Positions 31,225 to 38,748 of a stretch of 40,479 bases of DNA are shown one piece after another. The notes beneath the pieces were generated by a model, which saw nothing but the letters and a program-made list of their open reading frames with translations, was not told the DNA's origin and did not search any database. Each line of letters begins with the position of its first letter. Positions within the stretch are counted from its first letter, which is position 1. Source of the DNA: Anaerolineae bacterium (lineage in GTDB: Bacteria; Chloroflexota; Anaerolineae; Aggregatilineales; Phototrophicaceae); assembly GCA_016788625.1 (NCBI GenBank), contig JAEUQX010000068.1, positions 1 through 40,479 on the forward strand. Reading direction: 5' to 3'. The position numbers and the translations under genes were made by a program.

Positions 31225-32595
31225 TTACGCCAGTATCTCCCTGGCAGCCCGTAAGCCGGAAAGATACGCGCCGTGCGCCGTGCTGAAGTAATCTTTCTCA
31301 GATGCTTCACCCGCGAAGAACAGACGACCGTCCAGCGGTTTTGCCAGTTCAGCACGCATGGCTGGCTCTGAGTCGACCGGGTTGAACGAGTATGACCCCC
31401 GCGCGAAGGGGTCGGATGCCCAACGGGTGATCTGATAGTCAACGGGATCGGGAACATCCGCGCCGAACATCGTCCGCAGCGTTTGCATGGCGTTCGCCAC
31501 GATCTGCTCATCTGACCACGCCTCGATTTCGCATCCCCGATCGGCGGCGTTGAAGCCCAGCAGAATGGGCATGTTCGCCGCGCGCATGTAGCTGACCCAT
31601 TCCGTCCATTCGCCGTGATTCGCGGGGATATATTCCAGCCAGTCCATGTCGGTCGGCCAGAAGGCTTGCGAGAAGCGCAGGTAACATTTGTTCAGGACGC
31701 CCATGCCCAGGCCATCAATCGCCTCCTGCTTGGCGGGCGGCAGTTCCGGCGTAAAACGTACGCTGCCCGCCTGCAAAACGCCGAGCGGCAGCGTGACCAG
31801 CACCTGGTCGGCCAGGAACTCGGCGTTGTCGGTCACCACACGAACAGGCGCTTCACCCCATTGGATTTCTCGCACAACCTGCCCTAACTCAATGTGCAGG
31901 TCGCGCGCCAGGTATTCCGTGATGACATGAAAGCCGTTAACGAACAGCTCGTCGTCGCCATCGAATTCCTTGGCACTGTCATACCAATAGGCGGAAAGGT
32001 CGTCCGCGCTGCCGGAATATTCCTGTTCGATGTCGCCGCTCAGGATGAAGTTGATGAAGCGCAGCGCCTTGGGTGATGCCTCGATGCGCGCGGCCAGGGC
32101 GTCGATTACGTCGCGGATGGAGGCGTCAGCATTACGCTGCTGCGCTTTTCGGAGTTCCTCCATAACCTGTTCGCGCAGTTCCTCCAGATAGTTTTCATCA
32201 ACGCTGGAAAGCGCCTCACCGGTCATGTCGAAGGTAGCGTTTCTGTTGTAGCTGGTCGTCAGCCGCTCGGCCTGGAGGGTCTGCGCCAGTTCTGTGATGG
32301 GATTGTCCTCGACGCCGTGTATCCAGGTCGCGCCCAAATCCAGCGGCATATCCGCCCATTTCGTGCTCGTCCAGATGCGCCCGCCGATGCGGTCACGCGC
32401 CTCCACGACCACGACCTCGTGCCCCTGCGCCTGGAGTTCGCGCGCGGCAGCCAGCCCGGAGAGCCCCGCCCCAATCACGACGATCTTTTTGGTTTGCAGC
32501 ATAGCCATACCTTCCCTGGCCGCCGCCGCATGGGCCTGAACGAGCAACCCCATAACCATTGTCCCCATCAATTGCAGCGCGCGCCGCCTGTTCAT
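31225..32595 (-). CDS. Exported flavin-containing amine oxidase
   Basis: A 456-residue FAD enzyme of the monoamine/polyamine oxidase family, which oxidises amines to aldehydes with release of hydrogen peroxide. The N-terminus MNRRRALQLMG followed by a hydrophobic stretch and AHAAAA looks like a Tat signal peptide, as expected for a folded cofactor enzyme. The FAD domain follows with VVIGAGLSGLAAARELQAQG, EARDRIGGRIWTS and the C-terminal LFFAGEASEKDYFSTAHGAY. The ATG at 32595 has GAGGGG five bases upstream. An upstream terminator isolates it from the DUF1573-like gene. Substrate is unknown; polyamines are plausible given the AguB-like gene nearby. Confidence 0.92.
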   Translation of the reverse strand: MNRRRALQLMGTMVMGLLVQAHAAAAREGMAMLQTKKIVVIGAGLSGLAAARELQAQGHEVVVVEARDRIGGRIWTSTKWADMPLDLGATWIHGVEDNPITELAQTLQAERLTTSYNRNATFDMTGEALSSVDENYLEELREQVMEELRKAQQRNADASIRDVIDALAARIEASPKALRFINFILSGDIEQEYSGSADDLSAYWYDSAKEFDGDDELFVNGFHVITEYLARDLHIELGQVVREIQWGEAPVRVVTDNAEFLADQVLVTLPLGVLQAGSVRFTPELPPAKQEAIDGLGMGVLNKCYLRFSQAFWPTDMDWLEYIPANHGEWTEWVSYMRAANMPILLGFNAADRGCEIEAWSDEQIVANAMQTLRTMFGADVPDPVDYQITRWASDPFARGSYSFNPVDSEPAMRAELAKPLDGRLFFAGEASEKDYFSTAHGAYLSGLRAAREILA

Positions 32596-32748
32596 CAAAA
32601 CCCCTCGTTGTGTGAGAATCGGATATGCATTTGCACGTTGCCAGCAAGCGCAGGCATCTATGCTGTGTAAACAAGATTACGACAGGCCAAGACTGCCCTT
32701 TGATTCTACAAGGGTGTGTCAAAAGCAGAGGAATTGAGAATGGGGAAA

Positions 32749-32772
32749 GGGGCGCAACACGCGCTGCGCCCC
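32749..32772 (-). terminator. Terminator of the DUF1573-like gene
   Basis: On the minus strand GGGGCGCA (32772-32765) pairs with TGCGCCCC (32756-32749), followed by TTTCCCC. It lies 15 bases past the TAA at 32787, not past the UGA at 32967, which agrees with the coding region ending at the TAA. Confidence 0.65.
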
Positions 32773-32786
32773 CGATGATCTGCGGC

Positions 32787-33257
32787 TTATGCCCCCCAGA
32801 ACGAGAGCGCGGTGAGTTGAATCTCTGGCTGCGTGGGATCGTTGGTCAGCACATGCACGCGGAACTCGTGCTGGCCGCCCATGCCTTCATGCATCGTGTA
32901 CTGCAAGGAAACGGTCGCTTCTTCTCCGGGCTTGATGGTCGTCGAACTGACGACCGCGCGGGGCGGTCAGCAGCCCTGCATTAGTTCGACGCGCGGCTCG
33001 CCCAGGATGACCAGGTCCTGATCACCCACATTGCGGACGCGGAAGATGCTCTCCACCGCCCGTTCGAAACGCACGCCGCCATGATCAATGCTGGTCTGGT
33101 CGAACTCGGCGCGCGGCGCACCGCTGACTTGCGGCACGAACGGCGTCGAACGCCCCCCACTGATCACGGCGATGATGGCAACGACCACCGCCGCGATACC
33201 CACCAGGATGGCGGGCAGCAGCCAGGTTGGGCGAGACCGTGATTTTGTTTTGCTCAA
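32787..33257 (-). CDS. Membrane-anchored DUF1573-like protein with in-frame UGA, candidate selenoprotein
   Basis: Read with UGA (32969-32967) as selenocysteine, this is a 156-residue protein. A basic start (SKTKSRSRP) and a membrane helix (about 11-33, TWLLPAILVGIAAVVVAIIA) lead to an outer beta-sandwich domain: SIDHGGVRFERAVESIFRVR, NVGDQDLVILGEPRVELMQG, Cys96, UGA at 97, PPRAVVSSTTIKPGEEATVS. It ends with HVLTNDPTQPEIQLTALSFW and TAA. The TNDP ending is typical of DUF1573 and lies only after the UGA, so the frame past it is clearly coding. From memory of the family the site is normally Cys-Cys; that is not checked here. Start is TTG at 33257 behind AAGGGAG. A c-type cytochrome gene lies 68 bases upstream. 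Confidence 0.75.
32937..32955 (-). promoter_or_regulatory. SECIS-like hairpin downstream of the UGA
   Basis: On the minus strand GGTCGTC (32955-32949) and GACGACC (32943-32937) pair perfectly around the loop AGTTC. Eleven bases separate the UGA from the stem and 18 from the loop. Bacterial SECIS elements lie just after the UGA, with 16-37 bases to the loop and a G in one of its first two positions; both hold here. A shorter competing hairpin, GACCGC with GCGGTC, is also possible. Confidence 0.55.
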
Positions 33258-33325
33258 CGTGTTCTCCCTTCTGAACTATCGGGCAGCAGTGTATCGTGCC
33301 CGTGCAAAAACCCCGTCAGATTGCG

Positions 33326-33925
33326 CTACTGGCCGCCGAAACGCCGCGCTTCTTCCTCGGTGACATATCGCTGGCGCACGCGCTGTTCGGGCGTCCACAA
33401 TGTTTTGATGTAGGCGATGACATGCAGCATCTGCTCCTCGGTCAGCACCGCGCCAAACGAGGGCATCTGATAGAAGCGTTTGGGGTCTGCGAAGCCGCCT
33501 TCACGGAGGTAGCGCAGCAGCAGCACGTCGCTGTGATGCCAGGTGTGCCCGGTTTCGTTATGCGGCGGCGCGCCGTAACGTCCGGTGCTATCGGGCTGCA
33601 GCGGGGCTGCGGGGAACTGGCCTTCGGCATTCACACCATGACAGGCCGCGCAGTACTGCTGGTAGACCGCTTCACCCTGTGCGATGTGTGTCTCGTCAAA
33701 ATACTGGTCAAAGATGCGGATGCGCCCGTCGTCATCTGCCATCTCCTGGCGGATGTGGTCGAGCATCGCGTTCGGTTCCGGCTCGGTGGGGGTGTTGGCC
33801 GCGACGAGCAGAATCAGCGCGGAGCAGACACAGAGGGTCGTGAGCAGGGGAATACCCAGACAGGGCACGCGCCATTGATGATTCACAACACGTAACAACC
33901 TCAACAATACAGTAAACGATGCCAT
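33326..33925 (-). CDS. Membrane-anchored class I c-type cytochrome
   Basis: A 199-residue mono-heme cytochrome c. A hydrophobic N-terminal segment (CLGIPLLTTLCVCSALILLV) would anchor or export it. The heme site is CAACH in YQQYCAACHGVNAEGQFPAA, and the likely Met ligand is in FYQMPSFGAVLTEEQML, giving the usual class I layout (ALTEEQ-type helix, then VIAYIKTLW). It probably carries electrons outside the membrane. The start is uncertain: ATG 33925 is used here, GTG 33886 with GAGG upstream and GTG 33970 are alternatives. The DUF1573-like gene follows after 68 bases, so the two may work together in extracytoplasmic redox chemistry. Confidence 0.88.
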   Translation of the reverse strand: MASFTVLLRLLRVVNHQWRVPCLGIPLLTTLCVCSALILLVAANTPTEPEPNAMLDHIRQEMADDDGRIRIFDQYFDETHIAQGEAVYQQYCAACHGVNAEGQFPAAPLQPDSTGRYGAPPHNETGHTWHHSDVLLLRYLREGGFADPKRFYQMPSFGAVLTEEQMLHVIAYIKTLWTPEQRVRQRYVTEEEARRFGGQ

Positions 33926-34022
33926 CAATCCTAATTGTGAATGAGCGTAACGTGAAACCACGCCGCTCACAACGCGCTAAATGGCGGGTTTTCGTGGCGT
34001 GGACGGCGTGGGCACGGCGCAG

Positions 34023-34031
34023 TGGTACAAT
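34023..34031 (+). promoter_or_regulatory. Extended -10 box of the amidase gene
   Basis: TGGTACAAT (34023-34031) is an extended -10 element 32 bases before the ATG at 34063. No -35 box is recognisable. The aminotransferase gene has the same TGnTACAAT form. Confidence 0.4.
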
Positions 34032-34062
34032 ATGGCGCTGTTGTCTTGGGAGGGAAATGATC

Positions 34063-34956
34063 ATGCACGCAGCCCTACGTGTCGCGCTCATCCAATATGC
34101 CTGGGTGGGCAGCATGGACGCTATGCAGCAGCAGGTTCAGCAACTCGTCGCGCAGGCCGCTCGTGACGGTGCGGGGTTGGTCTGCCTGCCGGAATTCTCG
34201 CTGATCCCGTATTTCCCCGGTAAACGCGACCCGGCGGGATTTGCCTGGGCGGAAGCGCTGCCCGGCGGCGCATCAGAGACATTCTTCAGCCAGATTGCTC
34301 GCGAACATGGCGTGACGCTGGTCGGCAGCCTGTTCGAGCGCGCGGCGGACGGCACGTACTACGATACCGCCACGCTGCACGGCGCGGACGGGCGGCTGAT
34401 CGGCATTACGCGCAAACTGCACATCCCGTCCGGCGACGGCTACCACGAAACCGATTTCTTCGTCGGCGGCTCGGAATTCCCGGTGTACGACATCGGCGCG
34501 CTCAGGCTTTCCACGCCGACCTGCTACGACCAGTGGTTCCCCGAAACGGCGCGTATCTTCAGCCTGAACGGCGCGGAGTTCATCTTCTACCCAACAGCGA
34601 TTGGCGAAGAACCGGGCGACCCCGACATGGATACCGCCGACTCGTGGCAGACGGTGATGCGCGGCCACGCCATCGCCAACGGCATCTACATCGCGGCGGC
34701 CAACCGCGTCGGCGCGGAGAACGGCGTGGGCTTCTACGGCAGCAGCTTCATCTGCGACCCGTCTGGCAAAGTGCTGGCGCAGGCCGGGCGCGAGACCACC
34801 GAGGTGATCATGGCCGAGCTGAAGCCGGAGGTGTTCACACACTGGCGCGAGCATTTCCCGCTGCTGCACCAGCGCCGCCCGGCCATCTACGGACGCCTGA
34901 ACGCGGGCTACGACCTCACCCCGCCGCCGGAGTGGCTCAAGCCGCGCGAGGGGTGA
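34063..34956 (+). CDS. aguB: Carbon-nitrogen hydrolase, N-carbamoylputrescine amidase-like
   Basis: A 297-residue nitrilase-superfamily amidase. The catalytic triad is visible: Glu in VCLPEFSLIPYF, Lys in ITRKLHIPSGDGYHE and Cys in TPTCYDQWFPETARIFSLNG. The CxDQWFPE context and the TAIGEEPGDPDMDT loop are those of N-carbamoylputrescine amidase (AguB), which makes putrescine from N-carbamoylputrescine in the agmatine route; here Tyr follows Cys where Trp is usual. No agmatine deiminase is in the window, so the name is by similarity. The ATG at 34063 is chosen over 34057 because GGGAGGG is then eight bases away. The last 18 codons lie inside a three-copy 197-bp repeat. Confidence 0.88.
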   Translation: MHAALRVALIQYAWVGSMDAMQQQVQQLVAQAARDGAGLVCLPEFSLIPYFPGKRDPAGFAWAEALPGGASETFFSQIAREHGVTLVGSLFERAADGTYYDTATLHGADGRLIGITRKLHIPSGDGYHETDFFVGGSEFPVYDIGALRLSTPTCYDQWFPETARIFSLNGAEFIFYPTAIGEEPGDPDMDTADSWQTVMRGHAIANGIYIAAANRVGAENGVGFYGSSFICDPSGKVLAQAGRETTEVIMAELKPEVFTHWREHFPLLHQRRPAIYGRLNAGYDLTPPPEWLKPREG

Positions 34957-35467
34957 AAAGAGACGAGAAGATTTCACCGCAGAGGCACAGAGCAGCACAG
35001 AGGAAGAGGGATTGTACGTTGTAGGGGCGGATTAGCGCGCAGCGCGTATATCCGCCCGTTGACGACATGGCCTAGACACGGAATTACGGGCGGCTCAACG
35101 CGGGCTACGACCTCACCCCGCCGCCGGAGTGGCTCAAGCCGCGCGAGGGGTGAAAAGAGACGAGAAGATTTCACCACAGAGGCACAGAGCAGCACAGAGG
35201 AAGAGGGATTGTACCTTGTAGGGGCGGATTAGCGCGCAGCGCGTATATCCGCCCGTTGACGACACGATCTAGACACGGAATTACGGGCGGCTCAACGCGG
35301 GCTACGACCTCACCCCGCCGCCGGAGTGGCTGAAGCCACGCGAGGGGTGAAACAGAAGAGAAGATTTCACCACAGAGGCACAGAGCAGCACAGAGGAAGA
35401 GGGATTGTACCTTGTAGGGGCGGATTAGCGCGCAGCGCGTATATCCGCCCGTTGACGACACGGCCTG
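34901..35467. repeat. Three tandem copies of a 197-bp unit that includes the amidase gene 3' end
   Basis: Units begin at 34901, 35098 and 35295; the third stops near 35467. Each carries the last 18 codons of the amidase gene with stop codon (NAGYDLTPPPEWLKPREG), a CACAGAG-type repeat (TTCACCRCAGAGGCACAGAG), a palindrome (GGGCGGATTAGCGCG-CAG-CGCGTATATCCGCCC, first copy 35025-35057) and GACACGGAATTACGGGCGGCTCA. Copies 1 and 2 differ at only a few bases; copy 3 has more changes. Just before copies 2 and 3 the DNA also encodes YGRL, but with codons different from the gene itself. This stretch holds no separate gene. Confidence 0.88.
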
Positions 35468-35558
35468 CACAAGAATGGTTTTCAGAGCAGGCTTCGCCTC
35501 AGCCAGGGCGTATACCCTCCCCCGCCATCAGCGAAACATACCCGATTCGAACCCAACA

Positions 35559-37319
35559 CTATTCTGAAGAGCGAGCGCAGCGGAAACCCAGATTGATGTT
35601 CCTGAGGTCGGAGGGGTTCCTACCCCGAGAGGCGGCGCGCAAGTTGACAGCGTAGGCGCTGCTCCACGAGCCACCGCGCAGTATATTTATGATATTTGTT
35701 CTGTTAATATCTTCGCGCCCGTCGGCAGCATTATAGGGATAGTCCACATACTGTGATCCCACCCACTCCCACAAATTGCCGCTCATATCCAGTGCGCCCA
35801 CCCATGACGCGCCCGCCGGAATACTGCCCACTTCCGCCGTGCCCTGCGAGTCAGACCGATTCCACACTGCTTTCGCCCCATCCCATTCATCGCCCCAGGG
35901 ATACTTCAGTCCGTCCGGCCCACGCACGGTATACTCCCATTCGCGTTCACTCGGCAGCCGCACGCCCCGTAACGCGCAGAAATCACGCGCTTCGATCCAG
36001 GTAATTCGTTCAACAGGGCGCTGATCCCCTGTGAAATTACTGCTGCGCTCAGCCACCCCACCGAAACGCGCAAACTGTGCTTGCGTCACTTCGGTCTGGT
36101 CGATCCAGAACGGCGCATCGAAGCACTGCTGGCCGCCATCCGGCACGCCATGCGTCCACTGACTGCCATCCCAATAGTAAGCGTCTGGGTCACTTCCCAT
36201 ATTGAAGCAGCCTGCCGGAACGAGCATCATTGGCACACCGTCGAAATCCTGCTCGAACGGCGTCCAGTCTGCATTGCGGGTGACGGGCGTCGTGGCGAGC
36301 GCAAGGGCATCTTGTAAGGTAATAGGGCGGAAAATGTTCAGCAGGCGCGGCGCGATCACAATCGCAACCACTGCCAGCATCCCCAGCAACACTAGGATAC
36401 TCAGGATACGTCTGTAATTCAGCGCGGGCTTGGGCGGCGCAGAGCGGAGGCGTTCTGCAATCCGCATCCGCTGCACGACCTCTTGCAGGTCGTCGGGGAG
36501 GTAGCCGGGGTCAATCTGGCCGATCTCATCGACAGCCGCCAAGATGCGCTCAAACGGGTCTTTCAATTTGATCATCTGACGCACGAATTCGAACTGGAAA
36601 TCAGCCACTTCGCGGCGGCGGCGCTGCTCTTCTTCCGCCCGCAGCCGTTCTTGCAGTTCCGCCTCGCGTTCCTCCAGCCGGAAGAACGCCGGGATGGGCT
36701 GACCGGAGGCGCGGATGCGCGCCAGCCAGATCAACGCTTCGGGCAGGTTGTCGTCGCTCCGCGCGGCCGTGAAGCGCTCAATCATCGCTGTCACGCTCAG
36801 CCGCTCGCTCTGAGGGACTGTGGTCGGCGCGGGAGGCGGGATGCTGCGCCCCGGCGTGCGGACGGCCTGCTCGAAGCCGTTCATGATTCCGTCGATCTTC
36901 AGCAGCAGGTCACTGCCTTCAGAGACGAAGACGGCGTTGAGCTTGGCGATGGGCTTGAGCGCATCCGGCAGGGCAGCGGAGTCCGGCATCGTCGCGCCGC
37001 GTATGCAAATCGGCGCGATCACCTTGCCCAGCCGCAGCGCCTCTTCCAGTTCCACCCGCACATAATCCGGCTCGCCTTTGGCGGCTTTCTCGTGCATCAG
37101 TTCCAGCCAGCGTGGGCCGATAATCATGGCGATCACATCCGCCTCGGCCACCTTCTGCACGATGAAGGCCTCGAAGTTGGTGAAATAGGGGATGCTGTCG
37201 AAGTCCATGAACACATTCTCGCGCCCGTAGCGGTGCATGAAATGCGTCCGCAGCAGTTCGACGAAGATGCGTTCATCGGCGCGGCGATAATTGACGAAGA
37301 CGCGCAGCGATTGTGCCAT
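35559..37319 (-). CDS. TIR-domain protein with membrane helix and formylglycine-enzyme (SUMF1) C-terminal domain
   Basis: A 586-residue protein. A TIR domain covers about 1-135 (LRVFVNYRRADERIFVELLR, VFMDFDSIPYFTNF, with a Glu in DYVRVELEEAL at the usual catalytic place of TIR NAD-cleaving enzymes). A helical, Glu/Arg-rich middle follows, then a membrane helix at about 301-328 (ILSILVLLGMLAVVAIVIAP). The C-terminal domain (about 345-584) is of the FGE-sulfatase type, with MMLVPAGCFNMGSDPD, QTEVTQAQFARF, RLPSEREWEYTVRGPDGLKY, GNLWEWVGSQ and RGGSW. Such fusions look like signalling or conflict proteins, with the outer C-lectin-like fold as sensor. It is divergent from another TIR gene, and lower in GC than its surroundings. 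Confidence 0.9.
   Translation of the reverse strand: MAQSLRVFVNYRRADERIFVELLRTHFMHRYGRENVFMDFDSIPYFTNFEAFIVQKVAEADVIAMIIGPRWLELMHEKAAKGEPDYVRVELEEALRLGKVIAPICIRGATMPDSAALPDALKPIAKLNAVFVSEGSDLLLKIDGIMNGFEQAVRTPGRSIPPPAPTTVPQSERLSVTAMIERFTAARSDDNLPEALIWLARIRASGQPIPAFFRLEEREAELQERLRAEEEQRRRREVADFQFEFVRQMIKLKDPFERILAAVDEIGQIDPGYLPDDLQEVVQRMRIAERLRSAPPKPALNYRRILSILVLLGMLAVVAIVIAPRLLNIFRPITLQDALALATTPVTRNADWTPFEQDFDGVPMMLVPAGCFNMGSDPDAYYWDGSQWTHGVPDGGQQCFDAPFWIDQTEVTQAQFARFGGVAERSSNFTGDQRPVERITWIEARDFCALRGVRLPSEREWEYTVRGPDGLKYPWGDEWDGAKAVWNRSDSQGTAEVGSIPAGASWVGALDMSGNLWEWVGSQYVDYPYNAADGREDINRTNIINILRGGSWSSAYAVNLRAASRGRNPSDLRNINLGFRCARSSE
35580..35666 (-). other. Segment resembling a DGR variable region
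   Basis: The last 30 codons of the SUMF1-type domain, from the Trp of RGGSW to GFR, occupy the place where diversity-generating retroelements rewrite C-lectin-type proteins. Many of its codons (AGC, AGC, GCC, TAC, GTC, AAC, CTC, AAC, ATC) are what adenine mutagenesis of AAC codons would give. No template repeat or reverse transcriptase was found in the window, so this is only a resemblance. Confidence 0.3.
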
Positions 37320-37428
37320 AATGGTTTACTGTTGATAGGGCATTATCATCTGCGATTATGACCGATGTAGAACCTTCGCGCAAACGGAATTACGGATAGC
37401 TGAATAACCACACCACACGCCTTCTCGT

Positions 37429-37434
37429 TATAAT
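37429..37434 (+). promoter_or_regulatory. -10 box of the TIR-HEAT-TIR gene
   Basis: A perfect TATAAT 33 bases before the ATG at 37467. The -35 region is not convincing. A start near 37441 would put the GTG at 37437 outside the message and favours the ATG at 37467. Confidence 0.5.
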
Positions 37435-37466
37435 GTGTGCAGTGTCGCTTTACCGGGATGCGCCGC

Positions 37467-38678
37467 ATGGCTCACGTCTTCATCTCGTATGCACCGGAAA
37501 ACTTCGAGTATGCCGAGGAAGTGCAGCGCCGCCTGGAACGCGACGGCATCTCTGTCTGGGTCGATACCACGCGCCCGGAGCAGGTCTCCGATGGCAAGGA
37601 CTGGCGGCAGGAACTGGACGACGCCATCCGTGCGGCCTTCGCGCTGCTGGTGATCAGCACGCCGCAGGGCAGCGCCTTCGACTATGTGGCCTACGAATGG
37701 ACGTTCGCGCTGGGCGTGGGCGTGCGCGTCATCCCGCTGCTGTTCGAACCGGTGACGCTCCCGCCCCGGCTGCGCGGCCTGCCCGCCCTGGACTGCACCA
37801 ACCCGGCGCGGCGTCCCTGGGTGGCGCTGCTGCGGCTGCTGCGCGAAGTGCAGTCGGAACACGAGTTCAACCGCCAGGCCGCGCGCACGCCGGATTCGCT
37901 GCGCCCGATGATGGCGGCCTTCCAGAGCGACGACCCCGCCGACCTGCGCACCGCGCTCGCCAGCATCGAGAAGATGGATGACTGGGCAGCACGCGAAACA
38001 TTGGTCAACATCATGCGCCACCCCGCGCAGAATGTGCGTACCGCCGCCGCGCTGGCGCTGGCGCGCTCCGGCGATTCGCGTACCGTGCCCACGCTGATGG
38101 AGGCGCTGCTGCGCGGCGACAACCGCGAAATTCAGACGGCAGCACTGCGCGCGTTGATCGAGGTCAACCCCGATAAGATGCTGGAGATCGTGCTGGACGC
38201 GCTCAAGGATGACCAGAAGCGCACGCGCGTCTCCGCCGAACTGGTCGAGCAGTCGATCCCCAGCCATGTCTTCCTGAGTTACAGCCGCCGCGATACCGCG
38301 ATGATGTTCCGCCTGCGCGACGACATGCAGGAAGAACGCATCCTGGTCTGGACGGACGAAGCGCTGACGCCCGGCGATCCCTCGTGGCAAGTGGCGATTG
38401 AGAACGCCATCGAGAGCGCGGGCTGTGTCGTCGTGCTGTTCTCGCCGGACGCCAAGAAGTCGCCCTGGGTGCGCGCCGAGCTGGAATACGCGCGCGTGCA
38501 CAACATCCAGATTTTCCCACTGCTGGCCGCTGGCAGCGAAGCCGACGCCCTGCCCCTCGGTTACACCGGGATGCAGTTCCTCGACGTTCGTAACGAGACG
38601 CTCTACAAAGCCGGCATCCCGCGCCTGATCACGCACTTGCAGCGTTTCCTGCGACGGGTGGCGACGAACAGCGCCTGA
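37467..38678 (+). CDS. TIR-HEAT-TIR protein
   Basis: A 403-residue protein with a TIR domain at each end. TIR 1 (about 1-115) starts HVFISYAPENFEYAEEVQRR and has WVDTTRPEQVSDGKDW and the Glu of YVAYEWTFAL. A HEAT-like helical region lies at about 150-260 (AQNVRTAAALALARSGDSRT, IQTAALRALIEVNPDKML). TIR 2 (about 265-400) starts HVFLSYSRRDTAMMFRLRDD, with WTDEALTPGDPSWQ and Glu in SPWVRAELEYA. Both Glu residues sit at the usual catalytic site of NAD-cleaving TIRs, so enzymatic activity is possible. Two TIRs in one chain could self-associate. It is divergent from the TIR-SUMF1 gene; the 147-base gap holds both promoters. Role in defence or signalling is inferred. Confidence 0.9.
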   Translation: MAHVFISYAPENFEYAEEVQRRLERDGISVWVDTTRPEQVSDGKDWRQELDDAIRAAFALLVISTPQGSAFDYVAYEWTFALGVGVRVIPLLFEPVTLPPRLRGLPALDCTNPARRPWVALLRLLREVQSEHEFNRQAARTPDSLRPMMAAFQSDDPADLRTALASIEKMDDWAARETLVNIMRHPAQNVRTAAALALARSGDSRTVPTLMEALLRGDNREIQTAALRALIEVNPDKMLEIVLDALKDDQKRTRVSAELVEQSIPSHVFLSYSRRDTAMMFRLRDDMQEERILVWTDEALTPGDPSWQVAIENAIESAGCVVVLFSPDAKKSPWVRAELEYARVHNIQIFPLLAAGSEADALPLGYTGMQFLDVRNETLYKAGIPRLITHLQRFLRRVATNSA

Positions 38679-38694
38679 ACGAAATGCGGCAATC

Positions 38695-38722
38695 AAAAAG
38701 GCGCACGAAAATCATGCGCCTT
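38695..38722. terminator. Terminator between convergent genes
   Basis: AAGGCGCA (38698-38705) pairs with TGCGCCTT (38715-38722), loop 9 bases. On the minus strand it is followed by TTTTT, so it is a good terminator for the membrane protein gene ending at 38749; on the plus strand it lacks a T run. Confidence 0.8.
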
Positions 38723-38748
38723 GGGTGAATAGCGGGTTGAGCAGCCCG

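Noticed and set aside
32967-33257. 96-residue protein ending at the UGA
   Set aside because: The next 59 codons in the same frame carry DUF1573-like sequence and the terminator follows the later TAA, so a plain stop at the UGA is the less likely reading, though a nonsense mutation or base error is not excluded.
33919-34062. N-terminal extension of the amidase to 33919
   Set aside because: It is Arg/Trp-rich, precedes the likely promoter at 34023, and the family start with a good ribosome-binding site is at 34063.
34901-35467. CRISPR array
   Set aside because: Three 197-bp units without unique spacers between short repeats; the units contain a gene 3' end.
37428-38696. 422-codon minus-strand frame opposite the TIR-HEAT-TIR gene
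   Set aside because: Shadow of a gene with clear TIR motifs; no motif of its own.
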